From: Vibrio rhizosphaerae
GTDB taxonomy: Bacteria > Pseudomonadota > Gammaproteobacteria > Enterobacterales > Vibrionaceae
Length of the DNA: 64,000 nucleotides
Assembly: GCF_024347095.1 (NCBI RefSeq)
Contig: NZ_AP024904.1
Location: 682,001-746,000, forward strand
Reading direction: 5' to 3'
In this document: positions 37,718 through 46,916 of the stretch, one piece after another
Layout of the letters: every line of letters starts with the position of its first letter
Position numbering within the stretch: position 1 is the stretch's first letter
Program-made: the position numbers and the translations under genes
Notes under the pieces: generated by a model
Database searches by the model: none
Seen by the model: only the letters and a program-made list of their open reading frames with translations
What the model was told of the DNA's origin: nothing

Positions 37718-38707
37718 CTACTCAACCTCATTGCCACTAAGCACACCTTGCTCAAAGCAATGCACATTATCAAATGTGGTGTTGGCAATGGAGAGTAGCG
37801 CTTCCTTGGTCAGAAATGCCTGATGGCCGGTGAACAGCACATTATGGCACGCCGATAATCGGCGAAACACATCATCCGTAATCACAATGTTGGATTTGTC
37901 TTCAAAGAACAGCTCTTGCTCTTCTTCGTACACATCCAGCCCCAGAGAGCCAATAACGCCTTGTTTGAGGGCTTCAATCGCATCCAGTGCATTGAGTAAC
38001 GCGCCCCGGCTGGTGTTGATGATCATCACGCCCTTTTTCATTTTGGCAAAGGCCTGAGCATCCAGCATATGGTGGTTCTCTTTGAACAGCGGGCAGTGCA
38101 GACTAATCACATCAGATGCTTGCAGTAAGGTGTCTAAATCGACGTATTCAGCACCAAGCTCAAGAGCCGCGGGGTTTTCATAAGGATCATGCACCAATAA
38201 CCGCATGCCGAATCCTTTCAGAATTCTCAGTGTCGCCACACCGATCTTCCCCGTCCCGATAATTCCGGCGGTTTTACCATGCATATTGAACCCGACTAAT
38301 CCATCGAGTGAAAAATTGGCATCACGGGTGCGCTGATATGCTTTATGAATCCGTCGATTGAGGGTCATCATTAAACCAACAGTATGCTCTGCCACTGCTT
38401 CAGGAGAATATGCCGGTACACGTACCACGGTGATGTTATATTTTTTGGCGGCTTCCAGATCGACATTGTTATAACCGGCACAACGCATCGCCAATAATCG
38501 GGTGCCATTGGCAGCTAAAGTCTGTAACACAGGCTCAGACAGATCATCATTGACAAATGCACAGACGACCGGGCTGTTGTGCGCGAGCCGGGCGGTCTTT
38601 TTATCTAACCGGACTTCGTAAAACTCAAGCTCGAATCCATGCGCCTGATTGGCTTGGGTAAAATAGGCTTGGTCATAAGCTTTTGAGCTAAAAACGGATA
38701 TTTTCAT
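37718..38707 (-). CDS. ldhA: D-lactate dehydrogenase, fermentative
   Basis: NAD-dependent D-2-hydroxyacid dehydrogenase reducing pyruvate to D-lactate. ATG at 38707 (MKISVFSSKAYD) gives 329 aa, the same length as E. coli LdhA. Motifs are MRCAGYNNVDLEAA, the NAD loop GIIGTGKIGVATL, MIINTSRGALLN, and the catalytic His in FTGHQAFLTKEAL. It ends 13 bp beyond a TTTTGCAAAA sequence that may belong to the qrr upstream region. Divergent from the SulP gene. Confidence 0.94.
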   Translation of the reverse strand: MKISVFSSKAYDQAYFTQANQAHGFELEFYEVRLDKKTARLAHNSPVVCAFVNDDLSEPVLQTLAANGTRLLAMRCAGYNNVDLEAAKKYNITVVRVPAYSPEAVAEHTVGLMMTLNRRIHKAYQRTRDANFSLDGLVGFNMHGKTAGIIGTGKIGVATLRILKGFGMRLLVHDPYENPAALELGAEYVDLDTLLQASDVISLHCPLFKENHHMLDAQAFAKMKKGVMIINTSRGALLNALDAIEALKQGVIGSLGLDVYEEEQELFFEDKSNIVITDDVFRRLSACHNVLFTGHQAFLTKEALLSIANTTFDNVHCFEQGVLSGNEVE

Positions 38708-38825
38708 CACTTCATTCCTCAGACTGAACAATCAACGGCAGCAGTTGTTATTGTGTTTATGTTGAGACTCGTTTACTGCCCGCTCTGGTTTTATACCGAA
38801 ATCATAAAATTATTACTAGTTACTC

Positions 38826-38838
38826 TTTACAGTGTAAA
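38826..38838. promoter_or_regulatory. TTTACA-G-TGTAAA palindrome between ldhA and the SulP gene
   Basis: Perfect 13-bp inverted repeat in the divergent promoter region, placed as an operator could be. The protein that would bind it is unknown. Confidence 0.35.
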
Positions 38839-38873
38839 ACATCGTTGTAAGATCAGTTCTCCTTTCTTTTTTA

Positions 38874-40559
38874 ATGGTTATTGTCATGATTGCCTGCTAT
38901 GAGTCCTATAAAGCCGGACTCTTTCATCCTTCTCAATGGTTACGAAATATCAGTGCCGGTGTGATTGTCGGCGTGGTCGCTTTACCCTTAGCAATGGCGT
39001 TTGCCATTGCATCCGGCGTCAAACCGGAACAAGGCCTGTATACAGCTATCATTGCCGGTATTCTTGTCTCGCTGTTCGGCGGATCCCGGATTCAAATTGC
39101 AGGGCCGACCGGGGCTTTTATCGTGCTGTTATCCGGCATTGTTCACAACTATGGGGTCAATGGCTTACAAATCGCAACCATGATGGCAGGCGTTTTCCTG
39201 TTGCTGTTGGGGATCACCAAACTCGGCAGCATCATTCGGTTTATCCCCGATCCGGTCATTATTGGCTTTACCAGCGGCATTGGCGTCATCATCTGGGTCG
39301 GACAATGGCAGGAGTTTTTCGGCTTACCGCAAATTCATGGTGAACACTTTCATCAGAAACTACTGTCGATCTATCACGCTTTCCCTCAGTTGAACTGGCA
39401 AACAACCGGACTTGCCCTGTTATCTCTGGTGATTGTTATTTACGGGCCGAAGATTCCTAAACTGACCAAAGTTCCCGGTCCGCTCTTGGCGTTGGTGATC
39501 GTGACACTGTTACAAAATACCCTGCATCTGGATGGGATCCGCACCATCGGGACGGCGTTTGGTGGTATTCCTCAGGGATTACCGTCAGTGACACTGCCAC
39601 AGGCAAGCCTTGCCGACTTGATCCCGTTAATCGGCCCTGCCTTTGCGATTGCGATGCTGGGGGCGATCGAATCGCTGTTGTCCGCCGTAGTCGCTGACGG
39701 GATGACGGGGACACGGCACAATTCAAATCAGGAGCTGATTGGTCAGGGGATTGCGAATATGGTGTCACCACTATTTGGTGGGATTGCCGCAACAGGGGCT
39801 ATCGCCCGGACCGCCACCAATATTCGTAACGGTGGCAACAGCCCGCTGGCCGGGTTAGTCCATACCGCGACCCTGATTATTATCCTGCTGCTGCTCGCAC
39901 CGCTGGCGGTGAACATTCCACTGGCAACATTGAGTGCGATTCTGTTCGTAGTGGCATGGAATATGAGTGAAGCCCGACATTTTATTAAACTGCTCAAACG
40001 CGCCCCGAGAGCGGATGTTATGATCCTGCTGATCACCTTCTTCCTGACGGTTTTTGCCGATCTGGTTGTCGCGGTCAATATCGGGGTAATTATTGCAGTG
40101 CTGCACTTTGTCAAACGCATGGCGACAAGTGTCGAAGTCAAAGCCAGTACCAATGTTGAACTGGCTGACGAGCTGGGTCGTCAGGGGATCACTCAATTAC
40201 CACCGGAACTGGCGGTTTACGCGCTGGAAGGTCCATTTTTCTTTGCCGCTGCCGATGCCTTTGAACGAGTCATGCACAGCATTCCGGAAAAGCCGCAAAT
40301 ACTGATTTTACGCCTGAAATGGGTGCCGTTTATGGACATGACCGGCCTACAGACACTGGAAGAAATGATTCAGGATTTCAGTCGCCGCAATATTCGCGTG
40401 ATGATCTCCGGTGCCAACGCCCGTGTCACCTATAAACTGCAAAAAGTCGGCATCATCCAACAGATTGGCGAAGATTACTATTTCGCTGAATTTCAGGCAG
40501 CACTAAAAGCCGCATTACAACAGATTGAATCGACATCACGCCCGGCAACACCAGCATAG
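38874..40559 (+). CDS. SulP-family anion transporter with STAS domain
   Basis: Inner-membrane anion transporter of 561 aa. The N-terminal 400 residues form the 14-segment SLC26/SulP core (AGVIVGVVALPLAMAFAIAS, GSRIQIAGPTGAFIVL, FTSGIGVIIW, ATGAIARTATNIRNGG). A C-terminal STAS domain follows (LEGPFFFAAADAFERVM, LRLKWVPFMDMTGLQTLEEM). Relatives carry sulfate, bicarbonate or C4-dicarboxylates; the substrate cannot be set from sequence here. The start is ATG 38874 or 38886. It stands alone. Confidence 0.9.
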   Translation: MVIVMIACYESYKAGLFHPSQWLRNISAGVIVGVVALPLAMAFAIASGVKPEQGLYTAIIAGILVSLFGGSRIQIAGPTGAFIVLLSGIVHNYGVNGLQIATMMAGVFLLLLGITKLGSIIRFIPDPVIIGFTSGIGVIIWVGQWQEFFGLPQIHGEHFHQKLLSIYHAFPQLNWQTTGLALLSLVIVIYGPKIPKLTKVPGPLLALVIVTLLQNTLHLDGIRTIGTAFGGIPQGLPSVTLPQASLADLIPLIGPAFAIAMLGAIESLLSAVVADGMTGTRHNSNQELIGQGIANMVSPLFGGIAATGAIARTATNIRNGGNSPLAGLVHTATLIIILLLLAPLAVNIPLATLSAILFVVAWNMSEARHFIKLLKRAPRADVMILLITFFLTVFADLVVAVNIGVIIAVLHFVKRMATSVEVKASTNVELADELGRQGITQLPPELAVYALEGPFFFAAADAFERVMHSIPEKPQILILRLKWVPFMDMTGLQTLEEMIQDFSRRNIRVMISGANARVTYKLQKVGIIQQIGEDYYFAEFQAALKAALQQIESTSRPATPA

Positions 40560-40584
40560 TTTTATGCAAGCATTTTGTTGGCAG

Positions 40585-40711
40585 ACATTGTTCGGTTCAA
40601 CATTGTTCGTGTCAACATTGTTTGAATAAACATTGTTTGGATGAACATAGTCAGGGTGAATCTTGTTTAGGTAGATATTGCTTGGCCGAACATGGTGTTC
40701 GGTCAACATCG
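40585..40711. repeat. Degenerate 15-bp tandem repeat, about eight copies
   Basis: Units such as ACATTGTTCGGTTCA, ACATTGTTCGTGTCA, ACATTGTTTGAATAA and ACATTGTTTGGATGA follow at exactly 15 bp. The next three copies are more diverged and the eighth is 16 bp. It fills the space after the SulP gene. Confidence 0.85.
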
Positions 40712-40737
40712 GACAAGCAAGATTCAGTGGTTCAGAA

Positions 40738-40766
40738 AGACTTCAGGATATGCCATCCTGAAGTCT
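40738..40766. terminator. Hairpin between convergent genes
   Basis: AGACTTCAGGAT, loop ATGCC, ATCCTGAAGTCT: a perfect 12-bp stem just before the stop of the convergent 73-aa gene. T-run is short. Confidence 0.6.
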
Positions 40767-40772
40767 TGACAC

Positions 40773-40994
40773 TCAACCGGTACACTCAGAAGATTCTTGT
40801 TCCTTAAGCGCAACAAGCTGGGGTTTATAGACGCCTTCAAAAGAGAGCAAGCGGATTTCGATAGTTCCGCCGAAGAACTCCAGCTCAACACGGGGATCCT
40901 GACTCTTCTTCAGTTGTGAATCAAACGTTTCGAACAGATCAGCCATAAAGTTCCTGACTGCCTGTTCGGAATATTCCGAATAATTTTTTTTCAT
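40773..40994 (-). CDS. Small hypothetical protein, 73 aa
   Basis: Soluble protein starting MKKNYSEYSEQAVRNFMADL with an N-terminal helix and a C-terminal beta part (RVELEFFGGTIEIRLLSFEG). The ATG at 40994 has GCAGG 8 bases upstream; a longer frame to 41081 has a poor start. No motif is recognised. Codon use is like its neighbours, so it is likely a real gene. Confidence 0.65.
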   Translation of the reverse strand: MKKNYSEYSEQAVRNFMADLFETFDSQLKKSQDPRVELEFFGGTIEIRLLSFEGVYKPQLVALKEQESSECTG

Positions 40995-41333
40995 GTTTAT
41001 ACCTGCCAACATTTTTGTGAACTGTTTTTTGTGAACTGATCGTATCGCCAGTTTCATCATCAATGATAGATGTGAATGCATGACTCATCACGCAGACAAG
41101 ATAAGCCAAGGGACAAAACTCTGGTGGTTTCGTTTTTCAAATGAAATCATTTTTATATTTTAAAGTCACGATGGTCAACCGATCACACGGTGTTTTTTAT
41201 CCTCTTCATGTTCATTCTGACGCGATCACTCACAAATATGTAACCTTTAAATGACAATAAAATTGATATATGCCGCAAGAGTCTCATCAACATTCAGCAA
41301 CGACAAACCAGGACACCGCATCCTGTATATCAC
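40995..41333. other. Intergenic region, nothing recognised
   Basis: AT-rich, about 340 bp between the 73-aa gene and the convergent end of the cyclase gene. No ORF, repeat or clear hairpin supported. Confidence 0.5.
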
Positions 41334-43304
41334 CTACCGTAGTCGCTTATTATCCCGATGCGTCTGAATCGCGAGATCATTGCCTGATTCGACGCGGTTT
41401 TTCCCTCGGGCTTTAGCGGTATACAGCGCAATATCAGCACGTTCGATCATTTGTTCGATCGTTTCATCATTCATGCGACTCACCACACCGAAACTACAGG
41501 TACAGCGCCCCACGACATTAAAATCATGGTTCATAAACGCTTGGCGAAGTTTCTCGGCCAGAATATGCACACCATGAAGATCGGTTTCCGGGCAAACAAT
41601 CAGAAACTCCTCCCCGCCCCACCGTCCGGGAATATCAGTTTTTCTCACATGCTGTTTTAAGAGCCCGGCAATTTTACATAACACTTCATCACCGGCCTGA
41701 TGACCAAAGGTATCATTCACCACTTTAAAATCATCAATGTCCAGCATAATAATCGATAAAGGATGTTGATGACGGTCTGCCCGAGAGACTTCTTTCTCCA
41801 GCGTTTCATCCAGTTTCAGACGATTATGCAGACAAGTCAGTCGATCCGTAATGGACAGCACTTCCAGATGCTTACGATCGGTAATATTTTGCTCGACCGC
41901 CGTATATCCAACCAAATGTGCATTCAGGTCATGGGTTGGTTCAATATAAGCAAGTACCCAGTAAACTTCACCCGTTTTACTGCGTTTTTTAATCTCTCCA
42001 CGCCAGGGCTGTTCTGCCAGAATACAATCTTTTATGTCAGCCGGAAGATTCTCAGATATATCCGGGTGACAGAGTCGATAATATGACTGCCCTTGTAACT
42101 CTTCAGCACGATATCCGGAGACTTGGCAGAAAGCTTCTGATACAGACTCAAGATGATCATCCAAATCTGCGGTCGCATAAATAACATAATTATCGATAAT
42201 TTTATTGGCGACCAATAACTTATTAATCATCTTCTGTGATTTGAAATACATTGAGAAAATATAATAGCCAAAGAAAATGAAGAAAATAAAGAAGCCTCCA
42301 ATCATCACAATATGATAATGATGGATCGATCGCTTGAGGTAGTTTAATTTATCCTTATCAATGTAATAGATGATTTTCCATGGATAATGTGGTGACAAAC
42401 GTTCTGAATTGCTGACATAAAATCTCGTCCCTTGGAGCTTGCCACTCTCTTCCACTGTCAATAACGTATCAAAAACCCCAAATTCATCATCATCAACAAA
42501 TATTCCTGATGTATTTTTATTGATCTCTTTCCAGACTTGAGCATGATCGATTGGCATTTTAACTTGGTATTTCAGCTGATATTTTTTCTCAAGTGAATCG
42601 TTCGAAGCAATTTTAAACCATTGACCTATATGGTTTGAAATCCAGAGATCCTCATTAATATTGTATAAACGACTTAACAGATCATCAATTTTATAACTAA
42701 TAATCAAAACGCCTTGTAAAGCCTTATTTTTCTCTATCTGTGCAACTTTTTCTCCGAAGATCAAAACCGGAACATCATCAATCGCATTAACACTATCTTT
42801 CATATCAATACTGAGTGATGAGATAAATATTTTCTTATGGGGAAATGCCATGATATCTTTAAAGTAAGGTGTTCGATGAATATTCGTCAGATTTGCATCT
42901 TGGGCAACTGAAACTTTGCCATGTTTATAATTGATTTTAATTTTTTCTTGCCCGGAAAAATCAACCCATTTGACTTCAGTATAGACGCGGCGGGATTGAA
43001 TAAATGTTCGCCACAATGCGGTCAATTTTGCAGTATTCAGCTGCCCGGATGAATCGAACTCTGCACGCGTCAGTGTTCTTTCAAAAAAATTCAAATCACT
43101 TACCCGCCATCTCAGGGCATTTTTCAGCGCTTTTTCAGCGCTAGAGACCTGACTGGTAGCATTGCTTACCAGACTCGTATCCACTTCATGTAACTCAACC
43201 CGATAAAGCGTTAGTAGCAACGACAGGAACAACCCGACCAATAAACTATAAATCAAAAATAGTTTGGGAAATTTTTTACTTTGTATCACTTCAGAGCTTC
43301 CCAT
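41334..43304 (-). CDS. Membrane diguanylate cyclase with sensor, PAS and GGDEF domains
   Basis: Makes cyclic di-GMP. Of 656 aa, TM1 is at about 14-36, an extracytoplasmic sensor domain (Cache-like) spans 40-325, TM2 is at about 335-357, a PAS domain covers about 365-480 (VSEAFCQVSGYRAEEL), and the GGDEF domain runs to the end. The active site is RWGGEEFLIV. An RKTD inhibitory site lies five residues before it, so product feedback is likely. MLDIDDFKVVND carries the metal Asp. There is no EAL domain. The signal sensed is unknown. Confidence 0.93.
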   Translation of the reverse strand: MGSSEVIQSKKFPKLFLIYSLLVGLFLSLLLTLYRVELHEVDTSLVSNATSQVSSAEKALKNALRWRVSDLNFFERTLTRAEFDSSGQLNTAKLTALWRTFIQSRRVYTEVKWVDFSGQEKIKINYKHGKVSVAQDANLTNIHRTPYFKDIMAFPHKKIFISSLSIDMKDSVNAIDDVPVLIFGEKVAQIEKNKALQGVLIISYKIDDLLSRLYNINEDLWISNHIGQWFKIASNDSLEKKYQLKYQVKMPIDHAQVWKEINKNTSGIFVDDDEFGVFDTLLTVEESGKLQGTRFYVSNSERLSPHYPWKIIYYIDKDKLNYLKRSIHHYHIVMIGGFFIFFIFFGYYIFSMYFKSQKMINKLLVANKIIDNYVIYATADLDDHLESVSEAFCQVSGYRAEELQGQSYYRLCHPDISENLPADIKDCILAEQPWRGEIKKRSKTGEVYWVLAYIEPTHDLNAHLVGYTAVEQNITDRKHLEVLSITDRLTCLHNRLKLDETLEKEVSRADRHQHPLSIIMLDIDDFKVVNDTFGHQAGDEVLCKIAGLLKQHVRKTDIPGRWGGEEFLIVCPETDLHGVHILAEKLRQAFMNHDFNVVGRCTCSFGVVSRMNDETIEQMIERADIALYTAKARGKNRVESGNDLAIQTHRDNKRLR

Positions 43305-43472
43305 CCGAATAAATGGCTATGAATCACGATTCACAAATTTCCTAGCACTGAAATCTCATCTTGATTGTTTTTAGTATGACTTTAAAGTTTAAGTATGGTG
43401 CATCATTGCAATAACACAATATCTGATTCATTTTTGAAGCAGATAGTCCCGGTCAGGTATCTCTGATTGCGA

Positions 43473-44246
43473 TTACTCGGCTTCACTCATCACAAGCTCT
43501 GACATTTTATCTATCATTGCCTGTGAAAAAATCGTTTTACGATCGGTTTCCCATATAGATGAAGCGATACTGACCAACACCAGCCCCAAACCAACGCAGA
43601 GTGACACTGGGAAAGATGCTTCCAGAGAAAGTGAAGCCCCGGCAGTAATAATCGACTGAGTCAGCAGTGAGACGTGCTCAAGCCCTAACTGACTTAGCAG
43701 TTGCTCATCGTTAATCAGGTATTGCAAGATATGGAGCGACTCCCCGATTAATATTTCTACGGATGAGATGACATGGGTTGCCAGAGAAATATCGGCTTCA
43801 ATACTCAGCGCCCCCAAACCTAATGTCAAAATCTGTGGATGCCGATAACGAAAATCATCACCAGAGAGTAAAGTTGTGAGATATTGCCGATATCCCGGTA
43901 ACACCAAATAAGTTTCATGATTATAGGTTCTGACGTAAGCGGTAATATCTAATTCCGCACATAGCGCAAGCGGATCGCTGGTTGGTATTTGAGGCGGTTC
44001 AGACAGCTCTCGTTGCTGATGCTTTCGCTGATACAACCGGGCTAAAAATTCTCCCCATTCGTCCGGTGATAAGATGGTGATATCAACCTTATCGGCGACG
44101 TACTTCAGCGGAATCTCTCGTGCTGCCTGTTGTGAAGACAGTGCCGGCCAGTATATGGGAGAGTGTTTCCAGTAAACCGGACGCTTTCGAGACTTCTCAG
44201 TGACGCACGCAGAGATCGCTGTCTCCAAATCGAATTCATTGCTCAT
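43473..44246 (-). CDS. Hypothetical protein, 257 aa, with C-terminal membrane segment
   Basis: ATG 44246 (MSNEFDLETAI) follows GGAAATAAAG. The N-terminal 110 residues are polar with Trp/Pro-rich WKHSPIYWPALSS. The middle has LVLPGYRQYLTTLLSG. A hydrophobic stretch FPVSLCVGLGLVLVSIASS lies near the C-terminus. A longer frame to 44426 would cross a strong minus-strand terminator and is unlikely. I do not recognise the family. It is divergent from the CI-like regulator at 44603, which could control it. Confidence 0.7.
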   Translation of the reverse strand: MSNEFDLETAISACVTEKSRKRPVYWKHSPIYWPALSSQQAAREIPLKYVADKVDITILSPDEWGEFLARLYQRKHQQRELSEPPQIPTSDPLALCAELDITAYVRTYNHETYLVLPGYRQYLTTLLSGDDFRYRHPQILTLGLGALSIEADISLATHVISSVEILIGESLHILQYLINDEQLLSQLGLEHVSLLTQSIITAGASLSLEASFPVSLCVGLGLVLVSIASSIWETDRKTIFSQAMIDKMSELVMSEAE

Positions 44247-44602
44247 CTTTATTTCCAATTCAAAAATATGCTTCAACCATTGAACACTGAAACCGAACTG
44301 AAGAAAAAAGCCCTCAAATGAGGGCAAAGCAACGACCGGGATAGACGAAAGAGCTCCGCCATCGCCCGATTCAGCATAGTTTCGCGTAAAATGGGTTGTG
44401 AGTTTCCCCATCAAGGGAAATCGCAATTGAACATTCTATTGATTCAAATACGTAGATTATGGAGTGACTTCATAAAAAGTGTATTTAAGGCTATTTGCAG
44501 CAAACTCATCATGTTATCCTGTTAAGTCATTGTTTATTCAGCATGTAATGCAGGCTTGCCTTTCTACATAACATGCTCATTTGAGGATATTATTGATCGC
44601 AT
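44247..44602. other. Divergent intergenic region with leader terminator
   Basis: Holds the minus-strand terminator above and, at 44500-44602, a leader sequence before the CI-like gene that is repeated before its paralogue at 45970-46066 (TTCAGCATG, AGGCTTGCC, ATTATTGATCGCATATGA). Confidence 0.6.
44302..44325 (-). terminator. Strong terminator upstream of the 257-aa gene
   Basis: On the minus strand GCCCTCA-TT-TGAGGGC is followed by six T, a perfect intrinsic terminator 56 bp before the gene start. It would end any transcript starting in 44330-44600, so an attenuated leader or a small RNA is possible here. Confidence 0.8.
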
Positions 44603-45265
44603 ATGAGTAAAAAACAAGTTTCATTGCCGCCTTTTGACTATCTTGCTGGGAAGCAGGTCACAGAAAAACTATGCAACATATTAAACGTCAAAAGTACGCG
44701 AGCGTTATCCGAGCAACTCAACGTCCCGACATCGACTTTCGCCACATGGCATAAACGGAATGTCTGCCCTTATGAGCTAGCCATAAGGCTACATCTGCAT
44801 AAGGGGATCTCTTTAAAGTGGTTACTACTCAATGAAGGCGATCCTTACCCGAATGCGGCAGCTCATAAATATCATGTCAATGATGAGCCCAAACGTCTGG
44901 TACATATTGATTTGTTTGCGTTGAAGAATGGACAACTGAATCATCGTGGGACCATGACGTTGGATCAGTTCTTTTTAGACGAATTGGAGATTTCCAATGT
45001 GATTGCGGTTCGTGAGGGGGATATGACTTATCTGGTCGATCAGGAATCGACCCGAGCAGTCAGTGGGACTTACCTGCTTAACGTTGATGGCCTGTTGTCG
45101 ATCAATACACTCCAACGTCTGCCGGGTAAACAACTGGCGCTGAATTTTGATGGCTCGGCTTTGACCGTGAACGAATCCGACGTCAAAATCGCCGGACAAG
45201 TTGTTTTATTTATGTCCCGCAGACCATCACAGACTGACATACACCACGAGACGAGTGACGCTTAA
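44603..45265 (+). CDS. CI-like phage-repressor-type regulator, paralogue 1
   Basis: Predicted transcription regulator of 220 aa. The N-terminal Bac_CI_repr-type HTH (CNILNVKSTRALSEQLNVPT, STFATWHKRNVCPYELAIRL) is followed by HLHKGISLKWLLLNEGDPYP. The C-terminal half resembles the peptidase-like S24 fold but shows no clear Ser/Lys catalytic pair. It is closely related to the gene at 46067. There are no phage genes nearby. The start has no usual ribosome site; both paralogues share the same leader up to the ATG. Its 3' end overlaps the convergent GNAT gene by 4 bp. Confidence 0.8.
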   Translation: MSKKQVSLPPFDYLAGKQVTEKLCNILNVKSTRALSEQLNVPTSTFATWHKRNVCPYELAIRLHLHKGISLKWLLLNEGDPYPNAAAHKYHVNDEPKRLVHIDLFALKNGQLNHRGTMTLDQFFLDELEISNVIAVREGDMTYLVDQESTRAVSGTYLLNVDGLLSINTLQRLPGKQLALNFDGSALTVNESDVKIAGQVVLFMSRRPSQTDIHHETSDA

Positions 45266-45696
45266 TGTCCGCAAGTTGAGTATATGTTGGGGTGCCAGAT
45301 GTGCATCAGCCTTTCAGGGTGTTCAACTGGCACAAAACCATATTGTGCATAAAGGCCATGCGCGTCTTTTGTTGCAAGCAGCATGCGCCGCAACCCCTGT
45401 AAGTTAGGGTCCTCAAGGAGTGTGGCCATCAACCATTTACTCAACCCTTTGCCGCGATGCGCTTCCAGAATAAAGACATCCGCCAGATAAGCGAAAGTGG
45501 CGTGATCTGTAATCACTCTGGCAAAACCGACCTGCTCTCCTGAATCTAAATACCCCCCAAAACACAAAGCATGCTCAATCGCTTTATGAAGTACCGATTC
45601 CGGAATCCCTTCAGCCCAATAACTGGTTGATAGATAGGCATAGATCATCTCAAAGTTGAGATCTTTCTTATCTGAGCTGATGTAATATCCCTGCAT
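45262..45696 (-). CDS. GNAT family acetyltransferase
   Basis: Acetyltransferase of 144 aa from ATG 45696 (MQGYYISSDKKD). It has FARVITDHATFAYLADVFIL, the acetyl-CoA loop EAHRGKGLSKWLM, and ATKDAHGLYAQYGFVP, the small GNAT type common in Vibrio. Substrate unknown. It lies between the two CI-like paralogues, on the opposite strand. Confidence 0.88.
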   Translation of the reverse strand: MQGYYISSDKKDLNFEMIYAYLSTSYWAEGIPESVLHKAIEHALCFGGYLDSGEQVGFARVITDHATFAYLADVFILEAHRGKGLSKWLMATLLEDPNLQGLRRMLLATKDAHGLYAQYGFVPVEHPERLMHIWHPNIYSTCGH

Positions 45697-46066
45697 GATT
45701 TTCTCCTTGCAAAACATCAGATAACGGCGCACTGACATTGCTGCCGCGAAGCAGTAATGAGTAAAAAGACATCAACGCATCATCCCATTTTCTGACGAAA
45801 GATCAAGGCCGGAAAACCAAGCAAATCTCATCACTTTCACATCACTTTCACATCACTTTCACATCACTTTCACATCACTTTCACATCACTTTGAGTGAAG
45901 AAATTTTGTCACTGATCGCAGAACATATTTGCATATGAAATAAATTAAGCCCGATACTACGTCCCTCCTACAAACGATGGTATTCTGATTCGCACTGTTT
46001 GTTCAGCATGGATAACAGGCTTGCCCTTCTGCATTCATGCTCAATTGAGTTCATTATTGATCGCAT
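45697..46066. other. Intergenic region with tandem repeat and CI-type leader
   Basis: 370 bp that hold an 11-bp tandem repeat (45830-45892) and the duplicated leader of the second CI-like gene. No ORF is supported. Confidence 0.6.
45830..45892. repeat. 11-bp perfect tandem repeat, 5.7 copies
   Basis: ATCACTTTCAC repeats five times without mismatch, then ATCACTTT. The perfect copies suggest recent expansion and a variable-number locus. Confidence 0.92.
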
Positions 46067-46693
46067 ATGAATAAAAAACAAGTTTTATTACCACCAATCG
46101 ACTATCAGGTCGGTAAAAAAGTCACCGATAGAATCCGGGAAGTCTTAGATATCAAGAGCGTACGGGCTCTGGCAGACCATGCGGAGATGTCTTATTCAAC
46201 CATTACAACTTGGCATCAGCGCAAAAGTTGCCCTTTTGATTTGGCGATCCGGTCTCATTTGCATAAAGGTATTTCTTTAAAATGGCTGTTACTGGGAGAA
46301 GGTACCCCCTATCCCAATGCGGCAACCCACGCCTATCAGGGAGAAAACAGCGAGGTTAAAAAGCTGATTGATATGGATCTCTTTTGGCTGAGAAATGGCA
46401 AACTGGCTCAGAATGGAACGCTGACACTGGAGCAGTTTTTGTTAGACGAATTATCAATTACCAATGTGATTGCGGTTCGCGACGAAGGCCATACTTATAT
46501 TATCGATCAGGAGGCACAACAAGCGGTTTCCGGAAGTTATCTCATCGATTTCGACGGTCTGTATTCGGTCAATGATATTCAGCGACTCCCTGAAAAGCAG
46601 TTGGCCATTGATTTTAAAGGCTCCCCATTGATTGTGGGAGAACATGAGTTGAAAGTGTCCGGAAAAGTCGTCCTTCGGATGTCTCGCGATTGA
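46067..46693 (+). CDS. CI-like phage-repressor-type regulator, paralogue 2
   Basis: 208-aa paralogue of the gene at 44603. It has the same plan: MNKKQVLLPPIDY start, HTH (EVLDIKSVRALADHAEMSYS, TITTWHQRKSCPFDLAIRS), HLHKGISLKWLLLGEGTPYP, and a similar C-terminal half (DELSITNVIAVRDEGHTYII). The two differ most in the HTH recognition region, so they may bind different operators. The leader and start context are conserved between them. A terminator lies at 46816. Confidence 0.8.
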   Translation: MNKKQVLLPPIDYQVGKKVTDRIREVLDIKSVRALADHAEMSYSTITTWHQRKSCPFDLAIRSHLHKGISLKWLLLGEGTPYPNAATHAYQGENSEVKKLIDMDLFWLRNGKLAQNGTLTLEQFLLDELSITNVIAVRDEGHTYIIDQEAQQAVSGSYLIDFDGLYSVNDIQRLPEKQLAIDFKGSPLIVGEHELKVSGKVVLRMSRD

Positions 46694-46815
46694 TTCGCAG
46701 CCGGAGCGATGGGCAAGGCCAAGTCAGATCCGACAGCTACCCGTGAATCAACATGGACTGAACCGGACTGATTTCAGCAACCTTTTTATTTTGAGGCACT
46801 GTCTTATTCAATCAC

Positions 46816-46841
46816 AAAGGCAGCCAAAACAGGCTGCCTTT
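46816..46841. terminator. Bidirectional terminator
   Basis: AAAGGCAGCC, loop AAAACA, GGCTGCCTTT: a perfect 10-bp stem between the CI-like gene and the convergent GFA gene. Confidence 0.75.
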
Positions 46842-46916
46842 CATGGGTGCTCTTCGATAGAAATCAGGATCATCTTTCGCGGTACAATCTCGGTTCGCTC
46901 AAGATTATTGTCTCTA

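Noticed and set aside
45830..45892. CRISPR-like repeat
   Set aside because: Units are contiguous with no spacers, so it is a simple tandem repeat.
44603..46693. Prophage indicated by CI-like repressors
   Set aside because: No integrase, structural or lysis genes anywhere near; the genes stand among ordinary chromosomal genes.
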